Numbered from the stretch's first letter, positions 35,845 through 45,791 are shown. The stretch is 64,000 nucleotides of DNA from Pseudomonas lijiangensis (GCF_018968705.1 NZ_CP076668.1:5095001-5159000), one strand, 5' to 3'. Program-made: numbers and translations. Notes: generated from the letters alone by a model not told the origin.

Positions 35845-38037
35845 CTACTCGGGAGCAGGAGCCGAAGCGGGTGCGGGTGCGGGTGCGGGTGCAGGCACCG
35901 GAGCCTGTGCCTGACCCGGCCCCATCACCATCTGTGGATAAGTCTGGGCAAAGCGCACATCGGGATGTTTATCCACAAGTCGCTTGAGACGCTCGTTGAA
36001 GGCCCGGCCTACGCTGTACTGCCCACCCGACGAGGTGCGGAACTGGGCGGTCAGGACCACGCCATTGAGATCCATGCGGTCCACACCGAACACTTCCAGC
36101 GGCCCTTGCAGATTGTTCTTGAGCAGAATGTCCTCGGTGATCGACTGCCCTGTTTCACGAATCAGCGCCAGGGCTTCATCGATATCGGAGTCATAGGTGA
36201 ACTGCACCGAGAAGAACGCATAGGCAAACTGCCGGGACTGGTTGGTAACGGCCTTGATCTGCCCGAACGGCACAGAATGCACGAAGCCTTTGCCGTCACG
36301 CAGGCGCACGGTACGAATCGTCAGGCTTTCCACCGAGCCGGAATGTCCAGTGCTGAGCACCACCCAGTCGCCGACGGAAAAGGTGTCTTCGATGATGATG
36401 AACAGGCCGGTGATGACATCCTGCACCAATTGTTGCGAACCGAAACCGATGGCCAGACCCACCACACCGGCACCGGCCAGCAATGGCGCGACGTTGATCC
36501 CCAGGTTGGCCATGGTGGTAATTGCGCAGATCACCACCAGAATGATTTTCACCGCATTACGCAACAACGGCAGGATGGTCTTGATTCGCGTGCTGGGCTG
36601 ACGCCCGTTGCGATGGTTGACCGGTGGCTTGAGAGCTTCCTGAATGGCCGTGTCGAGCACCACCCACAGTAACCAGGTCACCAGAAAGATCAGACCGATA
36701 CTGCTCAGCGAATCGCTGATCACCCTGCCCAGCGTGTTGCGCTGGGCGAACTCGAACATCGAGAAGCCCCAGATCCGCCCCAGGATCTCGATGAACGCCA
36801 CCGCCAGCGTAATCCGCAACATCGCATACACCAGCCGCAGCAGGCGCGCCTTGTACACATGCCCGCCGCGCCCTCCCTCTTCGGCCGGTTTGAATATGTG
36901 CTCGAATACCGTGCTCAGGAACACCGTCGCGATCAGCAACAGCGTGGTGAACAGTGCACAACGCAGGGTTTGCTGACTGTCCTCGCCAGCACCGATCAGG
37001 TTGATGGCCGACACCAGGATCATCAACAGGATCGGCAGGTGCCAGAGGTTGGAGAATATTTTCAGGGATCGCTGCAATGCTGGCCTTTGCATGCGACTGC
37101 TCAGCGAGCGGTTGCGAATCAGGTGAGCAATCGGACGACGCACCTTGATCACCAGCATGCAGAACACGACCGAAGCGAACAACCCGGTGAACACCGACAC
37201 GCTGGTGGTGAAGTTGCTGCCCAACTGGCGGGCGATCTGCGGGCTGGTCAGCGCATCGCTCAGCGCCGCCAGAAAGCCGATGATGAACAGCGGGCGCGGG
37301 CTGTAGCGTCGGATCATGCGCACCGCTGCACGCTTGTGCCCCGAGTTGAACATGACGATGACGCACAGCAGCACCGACGTGGAAACGATACCGCTGCTGG
37401 TCGCGTAGGCAAAACAGAGCGACAGCGCACGCCCCACGGAGGATGGCATGAAGTGGCTGACATACAGCGTCAACGGTAGACAGATTATTGCGGGCAGCGT
37501 GAAAGGCAGCACGTATTTCAACAGCGCCTGGCTGCGCTCACGGACCTGAAGAAACGGTCGTCGATTCAGGCGGACCGCCAGAAAACGTCCCAGGGTTGTC
37601 AGCACGGCAAACGCACCGATCCACACCACTGACAGAATCAGGAAGTCGCCCACCACACTCCAGGGAGAACGTGCCGTACGCTTGTTGACCAGATCGCCAA
37701 TCTCATCGGCCGCTCGGTCGGCCCGCAAACGCCAGGCATCCCACAGGCTTTCGTCCAGATTGAGGGTCTTTTGGATGTCATCGATGCTGGTGCTGATCGC
37801 ACCGAGCAGACCACCCTGCACCAGAATCTCGGCAGCCGGTGGATCGGTCTCTGCAGCTTTTTCCTCGGGTTTTTCAGCGGCCTTCTCGTCAGGTTTGTCA
37901 GCCTTTTTCTCAGCAGACTTGTCATCGACAGGAGCCGCTGCCGCCATAGGGAGAGCCGGCACGTCGGCGGCCTGAACGTGAAAGCTGCCTGCGCAAAACA
38001 GGAGCCCCAACAGGATCAAGGTTCTTAACTGAGACAC
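35845..38037 (-). CDS. Large mechanosensitive ion channel, MscS family
   Basis: GTG 38037 is preferred: AAGGAG lies about eight bases upstream and the product then begins with a signal peptide (SQLRTLILLGLLFCAGSFHVQA). The 730-residue protein has a Lys/Glu/Pro-rich periplasmic segment (about 30-60), a periplasmic domain, about ten membrane helices, then the MscS core (about 510-660): the pore helix LLAGAGVVGLAIGFGSQQLV, the DVITGLFIIIEDTFSVGDWV turn and the beta domain GSVESLTIRTVRLRD. The C-terminal 20 residues are a Pro/Ala repeat encoded by GGTGCG-type hexamers (about 35852-35900). It gates solute efflux on hypo-osmotic shock. It stands alone downstream of the decayed DUF1348 gene. Confidence 0.9.
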   Translation of the reverse strand: MSQLRTLILLGLLFCAGSFHVQAADVPALPMAAAAPVDDKSAEKKADKPDEKAAEKPEEKAAETDPPAAEILVQGGLLGAISTSIDDIQKTLNLDESLWDAWRLRADRAADEIGDLVNKRTARSPWSVVGDFLILSVVWIGAFAVLTTLGRFLAVRLNRRPFLQVRERSQALLKYVLPFTLPAIICLPLTLYVSHFMPSSVGRALSLCFAYATSSGIVSTSVLLCVIVMFNSGHKRAAVRMIRRYSPRPLFIIGFLAALSDALTSPQIARQLGSNFTTSVSVFTGLFASVVFCMLVIKVRRPIAHLIRNRSLSSRMQRPALQRSLKIFSNLWHLPILLMILVSAINLIGAGEDSQQTLRCALFTTLLLIATVFLSTVFEHIFKPAEEGGRGGHVYKARLLRLVYAMLRITLAVAFIEILGRIWGFSMFEFAQRNTLGRVISDSLSSIGLIFLVTWLLWVVLDTAIQEALKPPVNHRNGRQPSTRIKTILPLLRNAVKIILVVICAITTMANLGINVAPLLAGAGVVGLAIGFGSQQLVQDVITGLFIIIEDTFSVGDWVVLSTGHSGSVESLTIRTVRLRDGKGFVHSVPFGQIKAVTNQSRQFAYAFFSVQFTYDSDIDEALALIRETGQSITEDILLKNNLQGPLEVFGVDRMDLNGVVLTAQFRTSSGGQYSVGRAFNERLKRLVDKHPDVRFAQTYPQMVMGPGQAQAPVPAPAPAPAPASAPAPE

Positions 38038-38244
38038 CGGGCAGCTTCTCCTTCGTTGAATGACCGACAGAGCAAAAACTCCCTGCAACTGATTCCGGTT
38101 CGGGCCGCAAGTTCGATGACCGTCACAAATGCATGGCACTTCAGAATCAGAAAGAGTGGTTGCCTGACCGAAGCAGAACGATCATTCCACTCTCTGATAC
38201 CGACGTTCAAAACATCCTGACACTCACCGCTCCGAGGTTCTGAC

Positions 38245-38559
38245 ATGTCCGCCGCAGCCCTGACACGCCCGCCGTTAACGGCCTTTACCTGGGGTAACCG
38301 CTATTCAGAAAGTCCGCCTGGCTGAAGATGGCTGGAACAGCCGGAACGCGGAAAAGTCTCCATGACTTACACCGAAGATACTCAGTGGCGTAACCGTGCC
38401 GAATTTGTCACCAATCGTGAACAGGCCAGAGATTTCCTCGCTCGCTAGTGGGCCAAAGAGCTGGGCTATCGCCTGATCAAGGAGTCGGAGCGCAAGTTCC
38501 ACTGGCCGACTGGACGCCGGCCGGATGATCATCCGGGGATTTCGGAGCTGGGGTTGTAA
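38245..38559 (+). pseudogene. DUF1348 (NTF2-fold) gene remnant
   Basis: Pieces of a DUF1348 protein lie in order but in different frames. MSAAALTRPPLTAFT starts at 38245; [20 protein letters not shown] continues in a second frame (about 38296-38354); [15 protein letters not shown] to RDFLAR starts at 38362 in a third; an in-frame TAG (38446-38448) stands where DUF1348 proteins have Lys; then [12 protein letters not shown] runs directly into the family's C-terminal tail [20 protein letters not shown], with the middle of the domain deleted. Two frameshifts, one nonsense codon and an internal deletion mean no functional product. Confidence 0.82.
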
Positions 38560-38733
38560 TGCAGTTCAAGGGCGGCAGTCCAAGCCTATGATTGTGAGCG
38601 AGATTACCCATAATCATCTCCGCCGGATGGTTCATGATGCATTTTGGGCACGGCGCTGTTGAAGCACCGTGCCGCTACCACGCCTGCAGCACTCAAGATC
38701 AATATCTGCACATACTAAGCACGAGCCCCCCTG
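38560..38733. other. Spacer upstream of LysR regulator gene
   Basis: No gene is seen. The segment should carry the LysR gene promoter. Unusually for this family, the regulated genes follow on the same strand rather than being divergent. Confidence 0.4.
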
Positions 38734-39639
38734 ATGCTTCAAAAACAGCTTGTTCGTCGACTCGATCTCATGACGCTACAGTTATTCGTTTCAGTCCACG
38801 AGGAAGGCACCTTAACCCGAGGAGCAGATCGAGAGATGATTGCCCTGTCGGCGGCGAGCAAACGCATGAACGACATGGAGCACGCGCTGGGCATCGAGGT
38901 ATTCGAAAGAACCGCCAAGGGGATGGGGCTCACTGCCGCAGGGGAAACGCTTCTCTACTACGCAAAGCGGATACTGGCTGATGTAGAGAAAATCAGCATT
39001 GATGTCGGCGAACATCTTCATGGGATCCGCGGGTATGTCCGTATGCTAGCCAATATCTCTGCGATCATTGAATTCTTGCCCGAGGATTTGCAGACATTCA
39101 TCACCCGTCACGGGCAGGTCAAGATCAATCTGGAAGAGCGCCCGAGCGTCGGCGTAGTGAAAGGTATTCTCGATGGTGTCGCCGACATTGGCATTTGCTC
39201 GGCAGATACGGAAATCAAGGGCCTTCATGCGGTTGCGTACCGCCATGATCAATTGGTTGTCGTTATGCGACCGGAACACCGTCTGGCCAGCCAAGAGCGG
39301 ATTTCGTTTGCTGACACATTGGACTTTGATCACGTCGGGCTACACGCTGATAGCTTTATCAATCTGCGCACCCATGCTGCTGCCAGAGCCTGCGGCAGAC
39401 CGCTACGCCTGCGCATCCATGTTCCGGGCTTCGATGCTGTATGCCGCATGGTGCAAGCCGATCTGGGGATAGGCGTGCTACCGCTCAAGGCATTCGAATT
39501 GATCGGACGACCGCTTGGCCTCACCTCGGTTGCCCTTTCAGATGACTGGGCAGAGCGGAGCATGTTGTTGGTCATTCGTGAGTTGGCAGCCCTTTCTCCA
39601 GTCAGTCGCCTGCTATACGAGCACTTGCAGAAGCCCTAG
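38734..39639 (+). CDS. LysR-family transcriptional regulator
   Basis: The 301-residue product has an N-terminal winged helix (about residues 10-70: LDLMTLQLFVSVHEEGTLTR, AASKRMNDMEHALGIEVFER, MGLTAAGETLLYYAKRIL) and a periplasmic-binding-like effector domain (about 95-298). It probably senses the substrate or a CoA ester of the pathway encoded just downstream and activates it. The next gene starts 112 bases later in the same direction, with a weak hairpin between. Confidence 0.92.
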   Translation: MLQKQLVRRLDLMTLQLFVSVHEEGTLTRGADREMIALSAASKRMNDMEHALGIEVFERTAKGMGLTAAGETLLYYAKRILADVEKISIDVGEHLHGIRGYVRMLANISAIIEFLPEDLQTFITRHGQVKINLEERPSVGVVKGILDGVADIGICSADTEIKGLHAVAYRHDQLVVVMRPEHRLASQERISFADTLDFDHVGLHADSFINLRTHAAARACGRPLRLRIHVPGFDAVCRMVQADLGIGVLPLKAFELIGRPLGLTSVALSDDWAERSMLLVIRELAALSPVSRLLYEHLQKP

Positions 39640-39646
39640 CTCCGGC

Positions 39647-39667
39647 CCCTTCGCGTTTCGCGAAGGG
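39647..39667 (+). terminator. Hairpin after the LysR gene
   Basis: CCCTTCGCG and CGCGAAGGG form a perfect nine-base stem with a TTT loop, eight bases after the regulator stop, followed by TTGTTA. The T run is short, so it may be a weak terminator or an attenuator ahead of the catabolic genes. Confidence 0.5.
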
Positions 39668-39751
39668 TTGTTACCGATTTACGGTTGGTCGTCGGGCGTA
39701 CGCCTCTCATACCCTTGGTTCAAATTCCAAGAAACATGAGGTAACGCCACC

Positions 39752-40942
39752 ATGACTGCCTTGAACGGCCTGCGCGTCATTGAAATCGGCACATTGATTG
39801 CTGCCCCATTCGCCGCTCGCTTGATGGGTGAGTTTGGTGCCGAGGTCATCAAAATCGAGTCAATGGGTACCGGAGACCCTCTTCGCAAATGGCGAAAGAT
39901 GCACGAAGAAACGTCTTTGTGGTGGTATCTCCAGTCCCGCAACAAGAAGTCTCTGGCTCTCAACCTCAAGTCGCGTGAGGGAATCGACATCGTCAAGAAG
40001 TTGGTGGAAGGCGCTGACGTTCTCATCGAAAACCTGCGTCCAGGCGCATTGGAAAAACTCGGGCTGGGCTGGGACGTTTTGCACACCCTCAATCCAAAAC
40101 TTACCTTGGTTCGCATCTCCGGCTATGGCCAAACCGGGCCCTACCGCGATCGCCCAGGCTTTGGAGCAATAGGTGAGGCGATGGGGGGTATTCGCTATAC
40201 CACCGGCACACCCGGCATACCGCCTGCCAGGGTAGGCGTCAGCTTGGGTGACTCACTCGCTTCGATGCACGCAGTGATCGGTGCGCTGATGTCCGTGCTG
40301 CGCGTAAAAACAGGTCAGGGCGAGGGCCAGATTGTTGATGTCTCCCTGGTAGAGAGCGTCTTCAATGTGATGGAAAGCCTGGTACCGGAGTACGCCATGC
40401 TCGGTCACGTCCGCGAGCGTACTGGAGGCTCTCTGCCAGGCATCGCGCCTTCTAACACTTACCCGACAGCTGATGGTGCCTATGTTGTTATCGCGGGTAA
40501 CAGTGACCCCATCTTCAAGCGCTTGATGCACGCAATCGGACGCTCTGATCTGGCGCAGCGGCAAGATCTGGCGCAGAACGATGGCCGAGCCCGCGAAAGC
40601 ACGATGCTGGATACGGCGATTACCGAGTGGACATCCCAGCAGTCCATAGATCATGTACTGACGGTTCTGGAGCAGGCTGAGGTCCCATCTGGACGCATTT
40701 ATTCAGTCGCAGACATTGTGGCTGACCCCCACTATCAAGCACGCGACATGATTCTGGATGCGACGCTACCTGGTGGCGCCGAGGTGAAGATGCCAGGCAT
40801 CGTTCCCAAGCTTTCCGAGACACCGGGGCAAGTGAACTGGCAGGGGCCGGCACTGGGTCAACACACCGAACCTGTCCTCGCCGAGCTGGGGTTCAGCGAC
40901 TCAGACATTCAGCGCTTCAAGGCGGGAGGCGTTGTTCAATGA
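39752..40942 (+). CDS. CaiB/BaiF family (family III) CoA-transferase
   Basis: The 396-residue enzyme shows GLRVIEIGTLIAAPFAARLM at the N-terminus, GAEVIKIES, QSRNKKSLALNLKSREG, NLRPGALEKLGLG, RISGYGQTGPYRDRPGFG, and the catalytic Asp167 in SLGDSLASMHAVIGAL. Family III enzymes move CoA between carboxylic acids through an Asp-CoA intermediate. The following gene encodes an HMG-CoA-lyase-type enzyme, so this protein probably activates a hydroxylated dicarboxylate (3-hydroxy-3-methylglutarate or citramalate are candidates) with succinyl- or acetyl-CoA as donor. The two genes overlap by four bases. Confidence 0.9.
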   Translation: MTALNGLRVIEIGTLIAAPFAARLMGEFGAEVIKIESMGTGDPLRKWRKMHEETSLWWYLQSRNKKSLALNLKSREGIDIVKKLVEGADVLIENLRPGALEKLGLGWDVLHTLNPKLTLVRISGYGQTGPYRDRPGFGAIGEAMGGIRYTTGTPGIPPARVGVSLGDSLASMHAVIGALMSVLRVKTGQGEGQIVDVSLVESVFNVMESLVPEYAMLGHVRERTGGSLPGIAPSNTYPTADGAYVVIAGNSDPIFKRLMHAIGRSDLAQRQDLAQNDGRARESTMLDTAITEWTSQQSIDHVLTVLEQAEVPSGRIYSVADIVADPHYQARDMILDATLPGGAEVKMPGIVPKLSETPGQVNWQGPALGQHTEPVLAELGFSDSDIQRFKAGGVVQ

Positions 40943-41877
40943 TCACCGATTATTCCCATCGTTTGGTAGTACAAGAGGTCTCTCCGCGGGACGGCCTCCA
41001 GATTGAACCAGTATGGGTAGACACCGCCGATAAGATCGCTCTGATTAATCAGCTCTCTCTGGCAGGCTTCTCGCGCATCGAGGCTGGCTCTTTTGTGTCG
41101 CCCAAGGCCATTCCTGCACTGCGAGACGGCGAAGAGGTGTTCAAAGGCATCGAACGCCAACCCGGGGTTATCTACGTAGCACTGGTACCCAACCTCAAGG
41201 GCGCACAGCGAGCGGTGCAAGCCGATGCGGACGAAATCAACCTTGTGATGTCTGCCAGCCAAACTCACAACCGCGCCAACATGCGCATGAGCTGCGAGCA
41301 GTCGTTGAGTGCCTTTGCAGATATCGTTGCACTTGCCGACGGCACCTCGCTGCGGCTTAACGCATCCGTCGCAACGACTTTCGGTTGCCCGTTCGAAGGA
41401 TCAATTGCCGAAGATCGCGTGTATGAGATTGTCGAAGCCTATCTCGAACTTGGGATGACAGACATCACACTGGCCGACACGACTGGCATGGCCAACCCCC
41501 GACAGGTCACCCGGATGGTTCAGCGGGTTTTGCAAATGGTGCCGCCATCCGCTCTGACGTTGCATTTCCATAACACTCGCGGTCTGGGCCTTTGCAATGT
41601 TCTGGCGGCGTACGAGGCAGGAGCACGGCGGTTCGACGCCTCACTGGGTGGATTGGGCGGATGTCCGTTTGCACCGGGGGCCTCCGGCAACATCTGTACA
41701 GAGGATCTCGTGAATCTCTGCGATGAAATGGGAATTGAAACTGGCATAGATCTTCCGGGCCTGCTGAAACTCTCTCAAACGCTGCCCTCGCTACTGGGTC
41801 ACGAACTGCCGGGCCAGGTTGTGAAGGCCGGCCGGACCTGCGATTTACATGCGGCACCTGGCGGTTTGACTGTTTGA
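40939..41877 (+). CDS. Hydroxymethylglutaryl-CoA lyase-type enzyme
   Basis: The 312-residue TIM-barrel enzyme of the HMGL/DRE family has the metal and catalytic residues: EVSPRDGLQ (Arg17, Asp18), ADTTGMANP, His209 and His211 in LHFHNTRGLG, and the flexible-loop cysteine Cys242 in GGLGGCPFAPGASGN. HMG-CoA lyase cleaves (S)-HMG-CoA to acetyl-CoA and acetoacetate; relatives cleave citramalyl-CoA or hydroxybutyryl-type esters. The leucine-degradation liu cluster is not here, so this is a second, dedicated lyase. Its start overlaps the CoA-transferase stop. Confidence 0.88.
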   Translation: MITDYSHRLVVQEVSPRDGLQIEPVWVDTADKIALINQLSLAGFSRIEAGSFVSPKAIPALRDGEEVFKGIERQPGVIYVALVPNLKGAQRAVQADADEINLVMSASQTHNRANMRMSCEQSLSAFADIVALADGTSLRLNASVATTFGCPFEGSIAEDRVYEIVEAYLELGMTDITLADTTGMANPRQVTRMVQRVLQMVPPSALTLHFHNTRGLGLCNVLAAYEAGARRFDASLGGLGGCPFAPGASGNICTEDLVNLCDEMGIETGIDLPGLLKLSQTLPSLLGHELPGQVVKAGRTCDLHAAPGGLTV

Positions 41878-41982
41878 TCCTCGGAGGGAGCGGCGCACAA
41901 GCCGCTCTCTTTATAAAACTGGTCAGAATCCAGACTACAAAAACAATCAGGCTACTGGACGTTAGTCTATCTGGAGATTGAA

Positions 41983-43317
41983 ATGAATCTTTCCGCTACT
42001 TCTGTTAATGGCATCATCGATGATGTCGGTGCTGAAAAAGCAATTATTCGAAAAGTGGCCTGGCGGTTAATGCCGCTCATAATGATCTGTTATCTATTTG
42101 CTTTCTTCGACCGTATTAACATCAGCTTTGCCAAATTCCAACTGCAGGCTGATTTATCGTTGAGCGATACCGCCTATGGGCTCGGTGCCGGGCTATTTGT
42201 CGTGGGCTATGTGTTGTTTGAAGTGCCAAGTAACATGATGCTGTATAAGTTGGGTGCACGGCGCTGGATCGCTCGGATCATGATGTCCTGGGGGGTCGCT
42301 ACCGCCTTGATGGTCTTCGTAACCGCCGAATGGCAGTTCTACGTGCTGCGCTTTTTGATAGGTGCCATGGAAGCAGGTTTCGCACCGGGCGTGCTGTACT
42401 ACCTCACACTATGGTTCCCTCAGAGCTATCGCGGCCGCATCACTTCCACTCTATTCCTGGCATCGGCGTTTGCTGGCCTGCTTGGCGCACCCGTCTCTGG
42501 CCTTGTGCTTGGCCACATGGATGGCTTGCTGAATATGCGTGGGTGGCATTGGTTATTCCTGCTGGGTGGCGTGCCTTGTGTACTGCTAGGGCTGGTGGTG
42601 CTTTTCGTTCTTAAAGATCGTGTGGCGGACGCACCTTGGCTCAGCTCGGACGAAAAGGCATTTCTGAGCAGCAGGATCGCCAGCCATGAATCCAATCAAC
42701 ACGGCTCGCTGTTGGCTGCGATCAAGTTGCCGGGCTTCTTGATGCTGGGGTTGATTTACTTCCTCATCCAGGTCGCCTCATACGGGCTGAATTTCTGGGC
42801 CCCGCAACTGATTCGCAGCTCTGGCACTGAGAGCCCGGTTGCAATCGGCATGCTCACTGCTATTCCGTATGTCTGTGGGGCGATAAGCATGGTCATTATC
42901 GGACGGCTATCAGATGCCAGTGGCGAACGTCGCAAGTATGTTTGCGCCTTGGTCATCGCTGGAGCAATCGGCTTCTTCAGTACAGGTATTTTCGCGAGCC
43001 ACACAACACTGCTAATCGTCTCGTTGGCACTTTTGGGGGCGGGCATCATTGCCTCGATCCCGGCATTCTGGGCTTTGCCTCCCAAGTTGCTGGCCGGCGC
43101 CGGTGCCGGAGCAGCTGGAGGCATTGCATTGATAAATACCATGGGCCAGTTTGGAGGTATTGTCAGCCCTGTGATGGTGGGCTATATCAAAGACCTTACG
43201 GGTAGCACGACACCTGCACTTTATGTCATTGGTGTCACCAGCTTGCTAGCGGCGGCGCTACTCTTCTGGGGTTTGCCAGAACGGCTGCGCACCATAGATA
43301 AACCTGGCCACCCGTAA
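41983..43317 (+). CDS. MFS transporter, anion:cation symporter (ACS) family
   Basis: The 444-residue protein has twelve predicted helices. FAFFDRINISFAKFQLQADL and FVVGYVLFEVPSNMMLYKLG are signatures of the ACS family, which imports organic anions such as tartrate, phthalate, glucarate or hydroxy-acids with protons. FLIGAMEAGFAPGVLYYLTLWFP follows in helix 4. It lies 105 bases downstream of the lyase gene and is most likely the uptake step of the same catabolic cassette. Confidence 0.92.
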   Translation: MNLSATSVNGIIDDVGAEKAIIRKVAWRLMPLIMICYLFAFFDRINISFAKFQLQADLSLSDTAYGLGAGLFVVGYVLFEVPSNMMLYKLGARRWIARIMMSWGVATALMVFVTAEWQFYVLRFLIGAMEAGFAPGVLYYLTLWFPQSYRGRITSTLFLASAFAGLLGAPVSGLVLGHMDGLLNMRGWHWLFLLGGVPCVLLGLVVLFVLKDRVADAPWLSSDEKAFLSSRIASHESNQHGSLLAAIKLPGFLMLGLIYFLIQVASYGLNFWAPQLIRSSGTESPVAIGMLTAIPYVCGAISMVIIGRLSDASGERRKYVCALVIAGAIGFFSTGIFASHTTLLIVSLALLGAGIIASIPAFWALPPKLLAGAGAGAAGGIALINTMGQFGGIVSPVMVGYIKDLTGSTTPALYVIGVTSLLAAALLFWGLPERLRTIDKPGHP

Positions 43318-43636
43318 TAACGCTGACCGTCGGCAAGTTACTCTCAACGCTCGGTCTGGCTACTCGTTGTCCCAACTGCACTTTTGCTAAGCATGCAAGC
43401 GTTTACCCCAGCCACGCACTGGTAGTAAACGCGGTAAATAGTCCCTCTGTTGCATGCCTAGCCGTTTTTTCTGACACTCGCCAGGATCAAACGCCAAGGT
43501 GCCACTAAACCAGTCCCCTCTCTGGAAGCGTCGCGCCTACGTTGTCATTTCCAGTATGTCATTGAGCTTCTGATGTTTATAACTCTGGAGCAGAGGGTTC
43601 TCGTAACGGCTCTCTCAACATCACTTTTAGCAAACA
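43318..43636. other. Spacer downstream of ACS transporter gene, no gene
   Basis: About 320 bases separate the convergent MFS gene and ssb. No coding frame with a recognisable product, no REP unit and no RNA gene was seen. The ssb terminator follows at its right end. Confidence 0.5.
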
Positions 43637-43671
43637 ATAAAAAAGCGAAGCCAAATCAAAGGCTTCGCTTC
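43637..43671 (-). terminator. Terminator of ssb
   Basis: On the minus strand AAGCGAAGCC (43661-43670) pairs with GGCTTCGCTT (43643-43652), followed by TTTTTATTG. It is about 30 bases after the ssb stop. Confidence 0.85.
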
Positions 43672-43701
43672 TAGTATTCACAGTTCTGAAAAAGCTGGGT
43701 T

Positions 43702-44247
43702 TCAGAATGGAATATCATCATCAAAGCTGTCGAAATCAGCAGCCGGCTGTGGTGCTTGCTGTTGCGGAGCCGGGCGGGATTCGCGTTGTGGCTGTTGCGA
43801 ATACGACTGCTGAGGCGGAGCCGATTGCTGGCGCGATTGTTGTGGACGTGGTGCGGAGTTGCCGTAGCTGCCACCGCCCTGACCTTGTTGAGCGTCGCCT
43901 TGTGGACGGCCGCCCAGCAGTTGCATGGTGCCTTGCATGTCGACGACGATTTCGGTGGTGTAGCGCTTGATGCCGTCTTTTTCCCACTCACGGGTTTGCA
44001 GCTTGCCTTCGATGTAAACCTGCGAACCCTTGCGCAGGTATTCGCCAGCGATCTCGGCAACCTTGCCGAACATCGAAACACGGTGCCATTCGGTCTTTTC
44101 GACTTTCTGACCGGTCTGCTTGTCAGTCCATTGTTCGCTGGTTGCCAGACTCAGGTTGGTCACGGCGTTACCGTTAGGCAAGTAGCGAACTTCGGGATCC
44201 TGGCCGCATGTACCGACCAATATGACTTTGTTAACCCCACGGGCCAT
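43702..44247 (-). CDS. ssb: Single-stranded DNA-binding protein
   Basis: The 181-residue protein has the OB-fold (about residues 1-110; [40 protein letters not shown]), a Gln/Gly/Pro-rich linker and the acidic tail DSFDDDIPF that recruits repair and replication partners. It coats ssDNA as a tetramer. It starts nine bases after the upstream MFS gene and is divergent from uvrA through that gene, the standard Pseudomonas order. Confidence 0.97.
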   Translation of the reverse strand: MARGVNKVILVGTCGQDPEVRYLPNGNAVTNLSLATSEQWTDKQTGQKVEKTEWHRVSMFGKVAEIAGEYLRKGSQVYIEGKLQTREWEKDGIKRYTTEIVVDMQGTMQLLGGRPQGDAQQGQGGGSYGNSAPRPQQSRQQSAPPQQSYSQQPQRESRPAPQQQAPQPAADFDSFDDDIPF

Positions 44248-44256
44248 AACGTTCTC

Positions 44257-45651
44257 CTAGGCTTCGCACGTTTCGGTTGCCGGGTTGACCAGCTTTTCCA
44301 GAGACGCACGATCCAATAATTTTGTATCGAGTTTGATATAGATGGCGCACTCTTCTGCGACCACCACTGCATCCGTCACGCCTGCTACGGACATTAAACG
44401 TTCTGCCAGGCCTGCTTCACGCTGGGCCTCGGCTGACAACGGCAGGCGCAGGCTCGTCACGTAAGGCGGTTCACGCATGGTTACCGCAAAGGCAAGCCAG
44501 ATGGCGGCCATGCCGGCGCCTCCCAGGAAAACCACGTCGAGCCCACCATGCTGGAACAACCAGCCGCCGAGTATCCCACCTGCAGCCGAACCAAGGAACT
44601 GGCTGGTTGAATAAACTCCCATCGCCGTGCCTTTTCCGCCAGCCGGCGATACTTTGCTGATCAGTGACGGCAAGGACGCTTCCAGCAGGTTGAACGCGGT
44701 AAAGAATACCACTGTCCCTATCACCAGCGCCCGCAGCGTGTCGCCGAATGCCCAGAAGGATAGCTCAGAGAGCATCAGAACTGTGACGGCGCCGAGCAAC
44801 ACGCGCTTCATCTGACGCTTTTTTTCTCCGTAAATGATGAACGGGATCATCGCGAAGAAAGAGATCAGCAACGCCGTGAGGTAGACCCACCAGTGCTGTT
44901 CCTTGGGCAGACCTGCTTTTTCCACCAGCGCCAGCGGTAATGCGACGAAACTGGACATCAGCATCGCGTGCAACACGAAGATACCCAAATCCAGACGCAG
45001 CAGGTCCGGGTGACGCAGGGTCGCACCCAATGCCTGTTTCGCCACGCCCGACTCACGGTGCAACAACGGACCATTGGCTTTCGGGACGACGAACGCCACG
45101 ATCAACACTCCCAGCAGCGCCATGCCTCCCGTCGCCAGAAACAGCCCCGACAGACCGAACGCACCGGTCAGCAAAGGTCCCACCACCATGGCGACAGCGA
45201 ACGACAGACCGATGGTCATGCCGATCATGGCCATGGCCTTGGTGCGATGCTGCTCGCGCGTCAGGTCAGACAGCAAGGCCATGACCGCCGCGGATATGGC
45301 ACCAGCACCTTGCAGGACCCGCCCGATGATGACGCCCCAGATCGAATCGGCATTGGCGGCCACCAGGCTACCTACAGCAAAAACGATCAGGCCCAGGTAA
45401 ATCACCGGTCGTCGTCCGATCCGGTCGGAGATGACGCCGAACGGGATCTGCAAAACGGCCTGGGTCAATCCGTAGGCGCCGATGGCCAGGCCAATAAGAG
45501 CCGGGCTAGCGCCAGCCAGGTCCATGCCGTAGGTCGCCAGGACCGGCAGAACCATGAACATGCCAAGCATTCGGAAAGCGAATACCAGGGCCAGACCGCC
45601 TGCTGCGCGTGTCTCACCGCTACTCATCCGTTCGCTATAGGGATCGTGCAT
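44257..45651 (-). CDS. YajR-like MFS transporter
   Basis: The 464-residue protein has twelve membrane helices (motif [18 protein letters not shown] after helix 2) and a C-terminal soluble domain of about 65 residues ([20 protein letters not shown]) with a ferredoxin-like fold pattern, as in YajR. The substrate is not established. GAGG lies seven bases before ATG 45651. It is followed by ssb and diverges from uvrA; the same trio is found as PA4232-PA4234. Confidence 0.9.
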   Translation of the reverse strand: MHDPYSERMSSGETRAAGGLALVFAFRMLGMFMVLPVLATYGMDLAGASPALIGLAIGAYGLTQAVLQIPFGVISDRIGRRPVIYLGLIVFAVGSLVAANADSIWGVIIGRVLQGAGAISAAVMALLSDLTREQHRTKAMAMIGMTIGLSFAVAMVVGPLLTGAFGLSGLFLATGGMALLGVLIVAFVVPKANGPLLHRESGVAKQALGATLRHPDLLRLDLGIFVLHAMLMSSFVALPLALVEKAGLPKEQHWWVYLTALLISFFAMIPFIIYGEKKRQMKRVLLGAVTVLMLSELSFWAFGDTLRALVIGTVVFFTAFNLLEASLPSLISKVSPAGGKGTAMGVYSTSQFLGSAAGGILGGWLFQHGGLDVVFLGGAGMAAIWLAFAVTMREPPYVTSLRLPLSAEAQREAGLAERLMSVAGVTDAVVVAEECAIYIKLDTKLLDRASLEKLVNPATETCEA

Positions 45652-45730
45652 GGAAAAACCTCGTGTGAACCGGCGGCGATTCTACCAGTCCCATCGTGGT
45701 ACAGCACATACACGAGATGTACGCGACGCT

Positions 45731-45760
45731 TTGCCGCGTAATGGCATGCAGCCGTATACT
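45731..45760 (+). promoter_or_regulatory. Candidate sigma-70 promoter of uvrA
   Basis: TTGCCG (45731-45736) and TATACT (45755-45760) are separated by 18 bases and lie 31 bases before the uvrA start. I looked for a LexA box (CTGT-N8-ACAG) in the spacer with the MFS gene and did not see a convincing one. Confidence 0.45.
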
Positions 45761-45791
45761 CCGATGTTTATGCCCGCCAAGCGAGGCCGCA

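Noticed and set aside
45652..45791. LexA box between the MFS gene and uvrA
   Set aside because: No convincing CTGT-N8-ACAG was seen in the spacer.
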